From Halomonas sp. TA22 (GTDB lineage: Bacteria > Pseudomonadota > Gammaproteobacteria > Pseudomonadales > Halomonadaceae): DNA of 64,000 nt. The notes beneath the pieces are model-generated. The model did not search any database. It had not been told where the DNA came from and saw nothing but the letters and a program-made list of their open reading frames with translations. The stretch is from contig NZ_CP053108.1 in the NCBI RefSeq assembly GCF_013009075.1, forward strand, positions 124,001 through 188,000, written 5' to 3'. The number at the start of each line of letters is the position of its first letter. The first letter of the stretch is position 1. Positions 34,391-43,265 of the stretch are shown piece by piece. The position numbers and the translations under genes were made by a program.

Positions 34391-35380
34391 CTACTTTATT
34401 GTCCTATTATTAACAAACACCAACGCCCTAAAGACCAGATGCGAAAGAGGCTCAATAAACCTAATCTTGAATTTTCTGAAAAGCACTTTCTTTCTTTTGT
34501 TTTTAACCAGTCCCAAGAAGCTAGGCAAAAACATATGATTATTATCAACGCAATAAACAGGCTTTGCCGTCAGCTCCATAATCTTTTTGGCTTGTCTAAC
34601 ATTGCTATCTATAAATAAAACAAGCTCGCTCTGATCCTTAAAATAGGCGGCTTTATGAGCACTATGCGCACTTAACCTCTGTCGCTCAGCTTTAGATGGC
34701 AGGTCAAGCATTATTAAGTTTTCATACTGAATTCCATTTTTCTTAAGCCATTCCTCTGTTTGAGGCCGATATTTTTCTAACCTGCTTGTCACCAATGAAT
34801 GTATTCTACAGGAAGGAATGATGTGCGGTTTTGCGTTAGTCAAAAAACCCAAATATTTTTTCCCATCATCATTTTCATCTTCACTTGGATCAAGACAAAG
34901 TACGCCATCAATATCAACACAAGCCCGAGACAATATTCTGTGATGAAAAACATTCCATTCAAAAATTCTGGGTGCGGGCACATGCTCAAAATAAAAATCT
35001 ATATCAGCTCGATTCTTCCTATCTGAATAGATAGCTACAGATGTAACACGTTCTCTTAGATCATTGGGCAATTTTTCTAAAATATAAGCCATAGACTCAC
35101 CCGATAAAATGCTATCATCGACCAACAGAACTTTTCTTGCATCATGCGCAGTACAAAGCTTGTTTTTGACTTGCCGAGTGAGCCCATTTTTCAGTGGGCG
35201 GTTCTGAATGTATCCATCAATATCAATAACATTTAAGTTAGTGTACAGCCCAATCATGTAAGCAGGTATCATTCCGCTTCTTGGTATGCCTACTATCAAA
35301 TCATATCCACCTGAATGAATCTTATACAGATGCTTCTTAATATCTTCTGACAGGTTGTAAAAAGACTTGTAATTTATCAT
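34391..35380 (-). CDS. Phosphoribosyltransferase-HAD fusion protein
   Basis: 329 residues, markedly A/T-rich. Residues 1 to about 135 are a type I phosphoribosyltransferase with PRPP-loop VLLVDDSILSGES (84-96) and IVGIPRSGMIPA. Residues about 150-300 look like a HAD-type phosphatase: DIDGVLC (156-162), then LVTSRLEKYRPQTEEWL and the acidic IDSNVRQA. Such fusions occur near surface-polysaccharide loci, but none is here. AAGGA is 8 nt before the ATG. Low GC and flanking IS debris point to horizontal transfer. Reaction unknown. Confidence 0.72.
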   Translation of the reverse strand: MINYKSFYNLSEDIKKHLYKIHSGGYDLIVGIPRSGMIPAYMIGLYTNLNVIDIDGYIQNRPLKNGLTRQVKNKLCTAHDARKVLLVDDSILSGESMAYILEKLPNDLRERVTSVAIYSDRKNRADIDFYFEHVPAPRIFEWNVFHHRILSRACVDIDGVLCLDPSEDENDDGKKYLGFLTNAKPHIIPSCRIHSLVTSRLEKYRPQTEEWLKKNGIQYENLIMLDLPSKAERQRLSAHSAHKAAYFKDQSELVLFIDSNVRQAKKIMELTAKPVYCVDNNHMFLPSFLGLVKNKRKKVLFRKFKIRFIEPLSHLVFRALVFVNNRTIK

Positions 35381-35456
35381 GAAAGTTTTCCTTTTGAGCG
35401 AAATTACACAGCAATAATAAACAATGTGGAGTAAAGCTATGAGTAGACGATGGAAG

Positions 35457-35798
35457 TCATGGAGGCAATTGCATGAAAGGTGGCTTTGAAAATGAAATGA
35501 TCGAAATGAAAGGCAGAAAATAACCGGTGACTATCCAAAGCGGACCAGCATAAAGGACTTGCGTAAGCATATGTTCTTGTATTCGCCATTTGTAGAAGTA
35601 ACGGATCACCTTATGGGAGCGAGCCAGCCATTCCATCCGCGCCTCTTCGCAAGGCAGATAATGGCGCAGTGGGTAGCCGCGTTCGTGAATTTCGATGGCG
35701 CTGGTGGTCTCGGCGAGAAGCGTGTCACCGAGCTTTACCTGCACCCGGCGATTGTGAGGATGCAGTACAATGCGAGGCTTGACGGAGTCATTGGCCAT
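35457..35798 (-). pseudogene. DUF427-family protein, probably frameshifted
   Basis: The first ~65 residues match DUF427: VQVKLGDTLLAETTSAIEIH and ERGYPLRHYLPCEEARMEWL. The family then has a conserved xCPxKG segment; here the frame gives RYFYKWRIQEH, while a one-base shift near 35588 would give FYKGEY. So a +1 insertion probably ruined the C terminus and the remaining 40 residues are off-frame. A good ribosome site (GGGAAGGA) precedes ATG 35798. Function of the family is unknown. Confidence 0.6.
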
Positions 35799-35899
35799 GG
35801 TCCTTCCCTGCGCGTAAAGTTTGTGTGTTTGTTGTATTTATATTGCCATTTGTAACGATGCTAGCACAGAAGAGGGTTAGTTCCATGCTTTGGATCTTG

Positions 35900-36191
35900 A
35901 ATTCAACCATAAGCGCAGCACCAGCGGTGTTTAGGGCTCCTAAACACTCCCAGGGACACCTGTGCCGGTGTCCGATAGCCGAGACGCTTTCGAGGACGGT
36001 CATTCAGTTTCCTCACCATTTGTCGCAACTCGGCAGTTGATCTGCCGGACATTGATGCCCATCATCTGACAGGCCTTGGCCAGCCGAGCACCGTCACGCT
36101 GGACGTCTTGCACCAGTGTCACGATGCGCTGGCGATCCGGGAGGCTGATCAGTCGTTCTCGTCGCTGTTCGTGCCCCAGATCAACTGTCAA
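35900..36191 (-). pseudogene. Composite IS remnants (IS3-like helix-turn-helix and IS30-like C terminus)
   Basis: From 36191 leftwards RRERLISLPDRQRIVTLVQD and GARLAKACQMMGI match the N-terminal helical linker of an IS3-type OrfB. A different frame at about 36025-35920 gives LNDRPRKRLGYRTPAQVSLG, typical of an IS30-family C terminus. Both are short and out of register, so this is debris from two or more insertions. Confidence 0.6.
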
Positions 36192-36245
36192 TGCTGATGA
36201 GAATCATTACAGTTTAAATAGGGTGGCTAATCGTCACTGTTTCCT

Positions 36246-37148
36246 TCACCCCTGCAGATACTGTCCTGGCAGCCGCTGTGCCAGAAACTCCATGAACAAC
36301 CGGGTGCGCTGGGAAAGTATGGCCTGGCGATAATAGACAGCGTTGATGGGCTGGGTCTGGAACTCGACATGCTGAGGTAATACCTCGACCAACGCCCCTT
36401 TCCGGCGGAGGGAAAGCGTCATGAAGTCGGCGAGGCAGGCGATGCCTTCGCCAGCGGTCGTGAGTTCCAGCAGCGTGGTGCCGCTTGAGGCCGCCAGTGT
36501 CGGCGTGATGTGCAGATATTTGCCATCGGCGCGGCGTAGGGGCCAGCGGTTGAGATGGTCGAGCTGGCTGAAGCCAAGCAGGCTGTGATGCCCAAGCGCC
36601 TCGACGCTGTGCGGTACGCCGTGGCACTCGAGGTAGCGGGGGCTGGCCAGGATGCGCAGCGGACTTTGGCCCAGTGGCCGGGCATGGAGCGAGGAGTCCT
36701 CCAGTTCACCGATGCGGATGGCGAGGTCGACGCGCTGTTCGAGTAGGTCGACAAAGCGGTCGTGGGTGTCGAGCTCCAACGTGATGCCAGGATAGAGGGC
36801 GCGGAACTCGCCGATCACCGGTGCGATGACGAACTGCATGAAGCTCGGGGCGGCATTGATCCTGAGCCTACCCTGCGGCTGGTCGTGACGGTCGAGGATC
36901 GACTCCTCCGCCATTTCCACGGCGGAAAGAATATGGCGGCAGTGGCCAAGAAACGTCTCGCCCTCCTCGGTGAGTTCCAAGCGGCGCGTGGTCCGGCGCA
37001 GCAAGGTCGCGCCGAGCTTCCGCTCCAGACGGTTGAGCGCACGGCTGACGCCGGAGACGGTGATGCCGAGCCGTTCTGCGGCACCGGTGATCGAGCCACA
37101 GTCGACCACGGTGACAAACGCTTGCTGCTCTTCGAGGGTGCTTTTCAT
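36246..37148 (-). CDS. LysR-family transcriptional regulator
   Basis: A 300-residue LTTR of the CrgA/DmlR subgroup: SITGAAERLGITVSGVSRAL then LNRLERKLGATLLRRTTRRL in the winged helix, and an effector domain with PLGQSPLRILASPRYL. ATG 37148 is preceded by AAGAGA. Divergent from the MdaB-like quinone reductase gene, its likely target; members of this group often control quinone or drug-responsive reductases. Confidence 0.9.
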   Translation of the reverse strand: MKSTLEEQQAFVTVVDCGSITGAAERLGITVSGVSRALNRLERKLGATLLRRTTRRLELTEEGETFLGHCRHILSAVEMAEESILDRHDQPQGRLRINAAPSFMQFVIAPVIGEFRALYPGITLELDTHDRFVDLLEQRVDLAIRIGELEDSSLHARPLGQSPLRILASPRYLECHGVPHSVEALGHHSLLGFSQLDHLNRWPLRRADGKYLHITPTLAASSGTTLLELTTAGEGIACLADFMTLSLRRKGALVEVLPQHVEFQTQPINAVYYRQAILSQRTRLFMEFLAQRLPGQYLQG

Positions 37149-37334
37149 AGTCTCTTCATGCGGATTTGCACTGTTTTAGATGCGGGATTAAATAGGCACT
37201 GTTGATTTTAAGTCAAAAGTGTCTTGTTCTGATCTCGGTTTTTCTTCTTCTTCTCGACTCCCACAATACGTCTCACCGGATCCCTGCCTATGACGTGAGG
37301 GCAGGCCATGACGACTATTCAAGAGGTTTGATGA

Positions 37335-37913
37335 ATGAGGATTCTGCTGATCAATGGCGGCAAGGCGTTTGCTCACTCTGGTGGTGAGCTCAACAATACC
37401 CTTCACGGTGTTGCACTCGAAACCCTGAGTGAGCTGGGCCACGAGGTGCGTGAGACGGTGATCGAGCGTGGTTACGATGCAGAGGCAGAGGTGCAGCGTT
37501 ATATATGGGCCGAAGCGATTATCTATCAGATGCCAGGCTGGTGGATGGGCGCCCCCTGGACCGTCAAGCGCTACATCGATGAGGTTTTTACCGCTGGGCA
37601 CGGTTCGCTCTATGCCAGCGATGGGCGTTCGCGCCAAGACCCGACCAAGCAGTACGGTAGTGGTGGTTTGCTGCAGGGGCGGCGCTACATGCTTTCGCTC
37701 ACCTGGAACGCGCCGCTGGAAGCCTTCGAGGAGGCGGGCAACTTCTTCGAGGGGCGTGGCGTGGATGGCGTCTACTTCCCGTTTCACAAGTCCCAGGCGT
37801 TCGTGGGCTTGGCAGCACTGCCCACGTTCATTGCCACCGATGTGATCAAGGCACCTGAGGTACAGCGCGACAAGATCGCTTACCGTAAGCACCTGATGCG
37901 GCTCTTTGGCTAG
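37335..37913 (+). CDS. mdaB: MdaB-like NAD(P)H:quinone oxidoreductase
   Basis: A 192-residue flavodoxin-fold reductase resembling MdaB (modulator of drug activity B), which reduces quinones by two electrons to avoid radical formation. Family features: ILLINGGKAFAHSGG, the FMN/FAD-contact YQMPGWWMGAPWTVKRYIDE and GRRYMLSLTWNAPLEAF. An AGAGG site precedes the ATG. Divergent from the LysR gene. Confidence 0.87.
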   Translation: MRILLINGGKAFAHSGGELNNTLHGVALETLSELGHEVRETVIERGYDAEAEVQRYIWAEAIIYQMPGWWMGAPWTVKRYIDEVFTAGHGSLYASDGRSRQDPTKQYGSGGLLQGRRYMLSLTWNAPLEAFEEAGNFFEGRGVDGVYFPFHKSQAFVGLAALPTFIATDVIKAPEVQRDKIAYRKHLMRLFG

Positions 37914-38033
37914 GCAAGACGATTCACGCTTCGCGACTGCATACCCGCGCTTCCACTCGTTGGTATCGGTAAGCCCAATACAACCCGACTGTCAGGTAGC
38001 ATGGGGGTGGGTTATCGCAATCGGAAGGCACGT

Positions 38034-39791
38034 ATGAAGCGAAGTGGAACATGGCGCCTGTGGATCGTATTGGCAGTGGCATTCACGTTCTCGAGCCTGT
38101 GCATGGCGCAAATGCCGCAGGGCGGAGGCGGTGGCGAGAGCCAAGGCGAAAGCGAAGAGAGGTTGTGGTTCGCCGTCGATTCACTGAATGCCGGACTGGA
38201 CGACCCCCCCGAGGCGGTCCAGCGCCTTTCGCCACGCGAGGCGATCCGCAGTTTCCTTTCGCTTACCGAAGAGGAGGAGTTCGCGGCGGCGGCGCATGTG
38301 CTCAACCTCTCCGACCTGACCGATGCCGAGCAGCAAGCGCGAGGGGCGCAACTTGCCATGCAGTTGGCGGCGGTTCTCAGGCGTGGCGAGTGGCTCAACG
38401 TGTCCAACCTTTCGGGGCGCCAGGATGCCGCCATCGAGGACCCCTCAGGGGAGCATCCCCTGACGGGAGAGCCGCGCCGGAATATCCAGTTGGCCTCGCT
38501 CGAGGCCGATGGCGAAGCCTATGATATTCGGCTGGGTCGTTACCGGGAGGGCGACGAGGAGCCGGTCTGGCTGATCACGCCGGACAGCGTTGCATCGCTT
38601 CCCGTGCTTTACGAGGAGTACGGCCCCTCATTGTTGGAGGAGTACATCCCGAAGCGCTTCAAGTCGTCGTTCGGGATGCTCGAGATATGGGAGTGGATCG
38701 CCATTCCGGCTTTCCTGCTGGCGATTGGCCTGGTGGGGTGGGGGGTCTACAGCCTGGTCGGCTTGACGGCACACTGGTTCCCGTCGGGTTCGCCAAGCAT
38801 CTTCGCCAGTCGTATCAGGGGCCCCATGGCGCTGCTCGTCATGTCGCTCGTGGCCCAGGTACTGCTCGACTACGTGGTCTCCTTCACGGCGGTGGCCACC
38901 ACGTTCATTCGCGTGCTGCTGATCACTATCATGGCCTGGGGGGGCGGAACGATCGCGCTGCGTCTCGTCGACACCATCATGCTGAGGATGATGCGGCGCC
39001 TGGTGGGCGGGATCGACGATACCAAGCCCAAGGACGAGCGCAAGTTGCTGACATCGCTCTATGCGTTGCGTCGGCTGATCATCCTGGTCACGGTGATCGC
39101 CGTTTCGGTCTATGTGCTTAGCCAGATCCAGCTCTTCGAGACGCTGGGGCTGTCGCTGCTGGCCTCGGCCAGCGTGATTGCCGTGCTGGTGGGTATTGCC
39201 GGCCAAGCGGTGCTTGGCAACATCCTCTCATCGTTTCAGCTGTCGCTGGCCAAGCCGATCCGTATCGGCGACCTGGTGATGTTCGAGGGCCAGTGGTGCT
39301 ATGTCGAGGGTATCTTCTATACGTTCATTCGCTTGAGGGTGTGGGACGAGCGGCGCTTGATCGTGCCGGTAACGTACTTTGTCTCCAAGCCCTTCGAGAA
39401 CCTGTCGGTGAAGAGCGCCAAGATGTACAGGACGCTGGAGATGAAGCTTCATTTGAGCGCCGACATACAGCAGATCAGGGAGAAATTCCTGGCGTTCGCC
39501 AAGGAGGAGGACAACGTCGTCGAGCATCACAAATTGTGCTGCTACGTAACTGCGCAGAGCGAGACGTCCCAGACGGTCTCCTGCTACCTGATGGCGTCCG
39601 ACCCCTTCGCCGGCTGGGTCGCGGAAATGAATATCCGCGAGAGGCTGATGGCCTTCATCCGGGAGAATCACCCCGAGTGGTGGCCGCGAGACGTGGTAGT
39701 CATCAGCCATCATGATATCGCCAAGGACAAACGGTCAGGCAACCGCCAGACAGCAGTGCAGGAGGGGGCCGGCGACAGGTCGGCTGAATAA
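38034..39791 (+). CDS. MscS-family mechanosensitive channel with periplasmic N-terminal domain
   Basis: 585 residues. A signal peptide (MKRSGTWRLWIVLAVAFTFS ending near SLCMA) leads into a soluble region of about 180 residues rich in Glu/Leu. Transmembrane helices follow (near 225-245, 265-290, 300-320, 345-365, 375-400) and then the MscS core: ASVIAVLVGIAGQAVLGNIL, the pore helix, and the beta domain with IRIGDLVMFEGQWCYVE. The extended N terminus resembles MscK/YbdG-type members. It would release solutes on hypo-osmotic shock, apt for a halophile. ATG 38034 has GGAAGG 5 nt upstream. Confidence 0.88.
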   Translation: MKRSGTWRLWIVLAVAFTFSSLCMAQMPQGGGGGESQGESEERLWFAVDSLNAGLDDPPEAVQRLSPREAIRSFLSLTEEEEFAAAAHVLNLSDLTDAEQQARGAQLAMQLAAVLRRGEWLNVSNLSGRQDAAIEDPSGEHPLTGEPRRNIQLASLEADGEAYDIRLGRYREGDEEPVWLITPDSVASLPVLYEEYGPSLLEEYIPKRFKSSFGMLEIWEWIAIPAFLLAIGLVGWGVYSLVGLTAHWFPSGSPSIFASRIRGPMALLVMSLVAQVLLDYVVSFTAVATTFIRVLLITIMAWGGGTIALRLVDTIMLRMMRRLVGGIDDTKPKDERKLLTSLYALRRLIILVTVIAVSVYVLSQIQLFETLGLSLLASASVIAVLVGIAGQAVLGNILSSFQLSLAKPIRIGDLVMFEGQWCYVEGIFYTFIRLRVWDERRLIVPVTYFVSKPFENLSVKSAKMYRTLEMKLHLSADIQQIREKFLAFAKEEDNVVEHHKLCCYVTAQSETSQTVSCYLMASDPFAGWVAEMNIRERLMAFIRENHPEWWPRDVVVISHHDIAKDKRSGNRQTAVQEGAGDRSAE

Positions 39792-39946
39792 GGATAATCA
39801 TCGGCCATCGACCGGTAGGTGACCAATGCGATCAATGGTGCAACGCCGGCTCGAAGAACGACACTTAACACGCTATCTTTTAGCTACCGAGTATGTTCCG
39901 CAGCACTAGCCGGGCCGCGCCATCCTCATGCTTTCAGGAGTTGTTT

Positions 39947-40822
39947 ATGAGCCAGGAAAACGCGTACGTGCCGCCTCGAGTATGGAAATGGGAGAAGGAG
40001 AGTGGTGGCAAGTTCGCCAGCATCAACCGGCCCATTGCCGGCCCCACCCACGACAAGGCATTGCCGGTCGGCAAGCACCCGTTACAGCTCTACTCGCTTG
40101 CCACGCCCAACGGGGTCAAGGTGACGGTGATGCTCGAGGAATTGCTGGCGCTGGGTCACCAGGCGGCCGAATACGACGCCTGGCTGATCAACATCGGCGA
40201 GGGCGATCAGTTCGGCAGCGGCTTCGTCGAGGTTAATCCGAACTCCAAGATTCCCGCCTTGATGGACCACCGCTCCACGCCGCCCACCCGCGTGTTCGAG
40301 TCGGGCGCGATCCTGTTCTACCTGGCCGAGAAGTTCGGCGAGTTCTTGCCGCGCGATCCCGCCAAACGTGCGGAGACGCTGAATTGGCTGTTCTGGCAGA
40401 TGGGCAGTGGGCCATTGCTTGGCGGTGGCTTCGGTCACTTCTACGCCTATGCGCCGGTCAAGATCGAATATGCCATCGACCGTTACGCCATGGAGGCCAA
40501 GCGTCAGCTCGACGTGCTCAACCGGCGTCTGGCAGAGTCGTCCTATCTCGGCGGTGACGAATACACCATCGCCGACATGGCGGCCTGGCCCTGGTACGGC
40601 CAGTTGGTGCTTGGGCAGTTGTATGAGGCCGCCGAGTTCCTGCAGGTACAGGAGTACGAGCATGTCCTGCGCTGGGCCAGGAAGATCGAAGCGCGTCCGG
40701 CAGTGAAGCGTGGGTGCATGGTCAACCGTAGCTTCGGCGATCCCGGTGGACAGCTACATGAGCGCCACGACGCCAGCGACTTCGAGACCCGCACGCAGGA
40801 CAAGCTAGACAAAACGCGTTAA
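39947..40822 (+). CDS. yghU: YghU-type (nu-class) glutathione S-transferase
   Basis: 291 residues, longer than ordinary GSTs as is usual for YghU, which has disulfide-bond reductase activity and binds two glutathiones. N-terminal extension AYVPPRVWKWEKESGGKFAS, then the thioredoxin-like domain with YSLATPNGVKVTVMLEELL and NSKIPAL, and the helical C-terminal domain with YTIADMAAWPWYG. ATG 39947 has AGGAG 7 nt upstream. Confidence 0.9.
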   Translation: MSQENAYVPPRVWKWEKESGGKFASINRPIAGPTHDKALPVGKHPLQLYSLATPNGVKVTVMLEELLALGHQAAEYDAWLINIGEGDQFGSGFVEVNPNSKIPALMDHRSTPPTRVFESGAILFYLAEKFGEFLPRDPAKRAETLNWLFWQMGSGPLLGGGFGHFYAYAPVKIEYAIDRYAMEAKRQLDVLNRRLAESSYLGGDEYTIADMAAWPWYGQLVLGQLYEAAEFLQVQEYEHVLRWARKIEARPAVKRGCMVNRSFGDPGGQLHERHDASDFETRTQDKLDKTR

Positions 40823-40842
40823 GGCAGAAGGGCCAAACATAG

Positions 40843-40864
40843 ATGCCGGCTCCAAGGCCGGCAT
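40843..40864. terminator. Hairpin between convergent yghU and rlpA-like genes
   Basis: ATGCCGGC (40843-40850), loop TCCAAG, GCCGGCAT (40857-40864). No T tract on either side, so a weak or Rho-assisted bidirectional terminator. Confidence 0.5.
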
Positions 40865-40888
40865 GCTTCGCTTCTGATATGGCTACTA

Positions 40889-41269
40889 TCAATTTACCTG
40901 CGTCACCATTACCGGCACCGTGCCTCGATTGATCATGCCGAGCTTGCGTGCAGCGCGCTTGGAGAGGTCGATGATGCGCCCTTGGACGTAGGGACCGCGA
41001 TCGTTGATCAGTACTTCCACTTCCTGGCCGGTATCCGGGCGGGTGACGAGCACCATGGTACCCAGCGGCAGCGAGGGGTGAGCGGCCGTCAGCGCCTGCT
41101 GGTCGAAAGGCTCGCCACTAGCGGTGGCGGCACCTTGGAAAGCATCGCTGTAGAAGGAGGCGATGCCTTGCTCGGTATCGTCTGCCTGAGCATGCGCGAT
41201 CGCATGGCCAGAGGCCAGCAGACCCCCTGCCAATGCGCAGGCGATAAGAAGTTGGGAAAATCTTCCCAT
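40889..41269 (-). CDS. Short RlpA-like double-psi beta-barrel protein
   Basis: A 126-residue exported protein. Signal peptide LLIACALAGGLLASGHAIA, then a compact RlpA/DPBB domain: GIASFYSDAFQGAATASGEP, LPLGTMVLVT, and the catalytic-Asp region VLINDRGPYVQGRIIDLS. RlpA proteins act on glycan strands lacking peptides at the septum; this one lacks the SPOR domain and lipobox of full RlpA, so a lytic role is possible but not certain. GAGG precedes the ATG. Confidence 0.85.
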   Translation of the reverse strand: MGRFSQLLIACALAGGLLASGHAIAHAQADDTEQGIASFYSDAFQGAATASGEPFDQQALTAAHPSLPLGTMVLVTRPDTGQEVEVLINDRGPYVQGRIIDLSKRAARKLGMINRGTVPVMVTQVN

Positions 41270-41518
41270 GATATTTCCTCAAGGTTCTCGTGTAGCAGTG
41301 TTCAGCATCCATTGATGCAATGAGGGCCATAGGACAAGGGAGAATAATAGCCGGCGTAGCGGGATGTGGCAACCAAAGCGGCGTTTGACGGAATTCGCTG
41401 CAATATTTTTGTCAATCGCGTCATTAGGGCGAAAATGGTTTGCTTGGTGCATAATGATCAATGATCTAGATTTACCGTCATGACGACGATGCTATGCATA
41501 TATCAGGAGCGCCATGCC

Positions 41519-41905
41519 ATGGATGACGAGAAGCACAAGCAGATACTGATCGAGAAGTACCTGAGCGCCTACAATTCGTTCGATATCGATAGGATGCTTG
41601 CCACGCTGCATGACGAGATCGAATTCAGGAATGTCTCGGGCGGCGTCATAAATGCACATGCATCGGGTAAGGAGCAGTTTCGTCGCCTGGCGGAACATGG
41701 CAAGACGCTGTTCCTCTCGCGTCAGCTCACCGTGCGCGGCTACGATCTCGAAGCGGAACCCGCGACCGTCAATATCCACTTCCGGGGCTCGCTGGCCTTC
41801 GATATTCCCGAGGGTGCCAGCAAAGGAGAGACAATGGAGATGGAGGGGCGCTCCGAATTCTCATTCCAGGATGGGCTGATTCGCAAGATCGTCGATATCA
41901 GCTGA
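41519..41905 (+). CDS. SnoaL-like/NTF2-fold protein
   Basis: 128 residues, MDDEKHKQILIEKYLSAYNS at the N-terminal helix, then the fold's strands (TLHDEIEFRNVSGGV; FSFQDGLIRKIVDIS). A member of the broad SnoaL-like group with no inferable activity. The ATG at 41519 follows CAGGAG at about 9 nt; upstream in-frame starts lack a site. No close similarity to the SnoaL-like protein at 31078. Confidence 0.72.
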   Translation: MDDEKHKQILIEKYLSAYNSFDIDRMLATLHDEIEFRNVSGGVINAHASGKEQFRRLAEHGKTLFLSRQLTVRGYDLEAEPATVNIHFRGSLAFDIPEGASKGETMEMEGRSEFSFQDGLIRKIVDIS

Positions 41906-41933
41906 TTCAGCGCGGGCAACGATACTGACAACG

Positions 41934-41955
41934 ACGCCGGCCACTTGGCCGGCGT
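41934..41955. terminator. Bidirectional hairpin between convergent genes
   Basis: ACGCCGGCC (41934-41942), loop ACTT, GGCCGGCGT (41947-41955). A 9-bp perfect stem between the SnoaL-like stop and the diguanylate cyclase stop; no strong T tract. Confidence 0.6.
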
Positions 41956-41982
41956 TATGATATGCAGGTGTCGTGGTCGGGC

Positions 41983-42852
41983 TCAGGCGCGGTGGGATAG
42001 CTTGCGATGAGCGTCATCCATCGAAGCGATCAGGCGTATCCGTGAAACGACTTCGGTTCTGTTGCGGCCATTGGCCTTGGCGGCATATAGCCCCTCATCG
42101 GCCTGTTTGATCAGCGTATGAGCATTGGCATGGCGTACCGGCAGCATCGAGGTGACACCAATGCTGACAGTCACATGATTTGCCACGGGGGAGGCGGGAA
42201 ATGCGCAGGCACGTTCGGCCAACAGATCATGAATGCGCTGAGCCATGTGCGTTGCGCCTTCCAGTTCTGTGCGAGGCAGCAGGATGGCCATCTCCTCTCC
42301 GCCATAACGCGCCACTAGATCGCCTGGCCGGGCAGCTGCTTCTTTTAAGGTGGAGGCGATGTGACGTAGGCATTCATCACCTTCCAGATGGCCATAGGTG
42401 TCGTTGAATACCTTGAAGTTGTCGACGTCGATCAGCAGCAGGCTCAGCGGTTGCCGTTCGCGAGCCGCACGGCGCCACTCAAGCTTGAGCACCCGTTCGA
42501 ATTCGCGGCGGTTGGCAATGCCTAGCAGACCATCACTGGTGGCCTGGCGATGGAGCTTGTCGTTTAGTGCTTCGAGCTGCTTCTGCTTGTTCTTGAGTTG
42601 CTGTTCGCGTTCTTGGTAGGCATTGCGCATGGGGCGCACGATCAAGGTGATCGTGAGAGCGATACCGCCGATAAAGGCGAGAAGGATCAGGCTGCTGCGA
42701 GGGAGGCCCGGAGGGAGTTCGATCAGAGACTCGATGACGCCGAGAGAGAGGGAAGTGGCTGCTGGCTCGAGGCTCCAGGCAAGCACTGCGGCAAGCGCGA
42801 CGGCCGTGAGGCTGAGGCTGATGACCAAGGGTTGCTTAGGTTTCATATGCAT
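41983..42852 (-). CDS. Membrane-bound diguanylate cyclase (GGDEF)
   Basis: 289 residues. Two N-terminal transmembrane helices (about 10-30 and 55-75) frame a short periplasmic segment, followed by a coiled coil (YQEREQQLKNKQKQLEALND) and a GGDEF domain. The active site reads RYGGEEM, a functional GGEE variant, and RPGD five residues before it is an intact RxxD inhibitory site for product feedback. It makes c-di-GMP. The start is ATG 42852; another ATG at 42846 is possible and the ribosome site is weak. It lies downstream of the second candidate sRNA. Confidence 0.9.
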   Translation of the reverse strand: MHMKPKQPLVISLSLTAVALAAVLAWSLEPAATSLSLGVIESLIELPPGLPRSSLILLAFIGGIALTITLIVRPMRNAYQEREQQLKNKQKQLEALNDKLHRQATSDGLLGIANRREFERVLKLEWRRAARERQPLSLLLIDVDNFKVFNDTYGHLEGDECLRHIASTLKEAAARPGDLVARYGGEEMAILLPRTELEGATHMAQRIHDLLAERACAFPASPVANHVTVSIGVTSMLPVRHANAHTLIKQADEGLYAAKANGRNRTEVVSRIRLIASMDDAHRKLSHRA

Positions 42853-42959
42853 GTTGGGCGTCTCGTTCCAGGATCCGTCCTGGCAGTGCTGAGTAGTAGA
42901 GGTACAAAGCTGACGCATTTGGCTTGCCATTTTTTCCCGGAGGATGCGTAGGCAGCCGC

Positions 42960-42984
42960 AAAAAATGAGGCCGCAAAGCGGCCC
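42960..42984 (-). terminator. Rho-independent terminator of the second candidate sRNA
   Basis: On the minus strand GGGCCGC, loop TTT, GCGGCCT (last pair G-U), then CA and six T residues at 42965-42960. Confidence 0.8.
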
Positions 42985-43007
42985 AAGGTACGCAGGGAAC
43001 TGAAGGG
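42979..43007 (-). repeat. 29-nt segment shared with the glrK-upstream RNA (copy 2)
   Basis: Reverse complement of these 29 bases is identical to 12084-12112. Both copies end inside the left arm of a terminator stem while the stems' loops and right arms differ, so the identity is not simply a shared terminator. Confidence 0.85.
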
Positions 43008-43169
43008 TCTTGCCAGCTGGCCGCTACCGAGTAGCCGCCAGCATAAAATGAGGGGAGGCGTCCTTGCCGAAATCCTTCCATCAACCGCCACTCCTTGGCG
43101 AACAAGAGCCTCCTTATACTGGGAGAGCCTATGGCTAAACATCTACTCTTCCCAGTTGTACTTTACTAG

Positions 43170-43186
43170 TGCGATAAGTGGGCCAG
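43170..43186 (-). promoter_or_regulatory. Sigma-54-type promoter of the second candidate sRNA
   Basis: On the minus strand CTGGCCCACTTATCGCA: invariant GG and GC exactly 10 nt apart. It shares the -12 region (TCGCACTA) with the promoter at 11654-11670. The predicted start is near 43159. Confidence 0.5.
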
Positions 43187-43265
43187 AGAAGATTTCGCTA
43201 AACAAAAACAATGAGATGAAGCGTAGACCAGAAGGCGCAAGGTGTAAAATAGAATAGGTGAAGGT

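Larger units (their letters stand above)
42960..43159 (-). ncRNA. Candidate sigma-54-dependent small RNA, paralogue of the glrK-upstream RNA
   Basis: About 200 nt on the minus strand. The predicted 5' end (near 43159) leads straight into a hairpin of ACTGGGA-A-GAG with CTCTCCCAGT (43156-43118). Then come CGCCA-AGGAG-TGGCG (43100-43086) and GGC-AAGGAC-GCC (43068-43057), AGGA motifs in loops as in CsrA/RsmA-sequestering RNAs; five GGA in all. The 29 nt at 43007-42979 are identical to the 3' region of the RNA at 11681-12133, and the terminator follows. Promoter, enhancer-like sites and 5' hairpin layout also match that locus. The region has no credible gene. The next gene downstream is a diguanylate cyclase. 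Confidence 0.55.
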
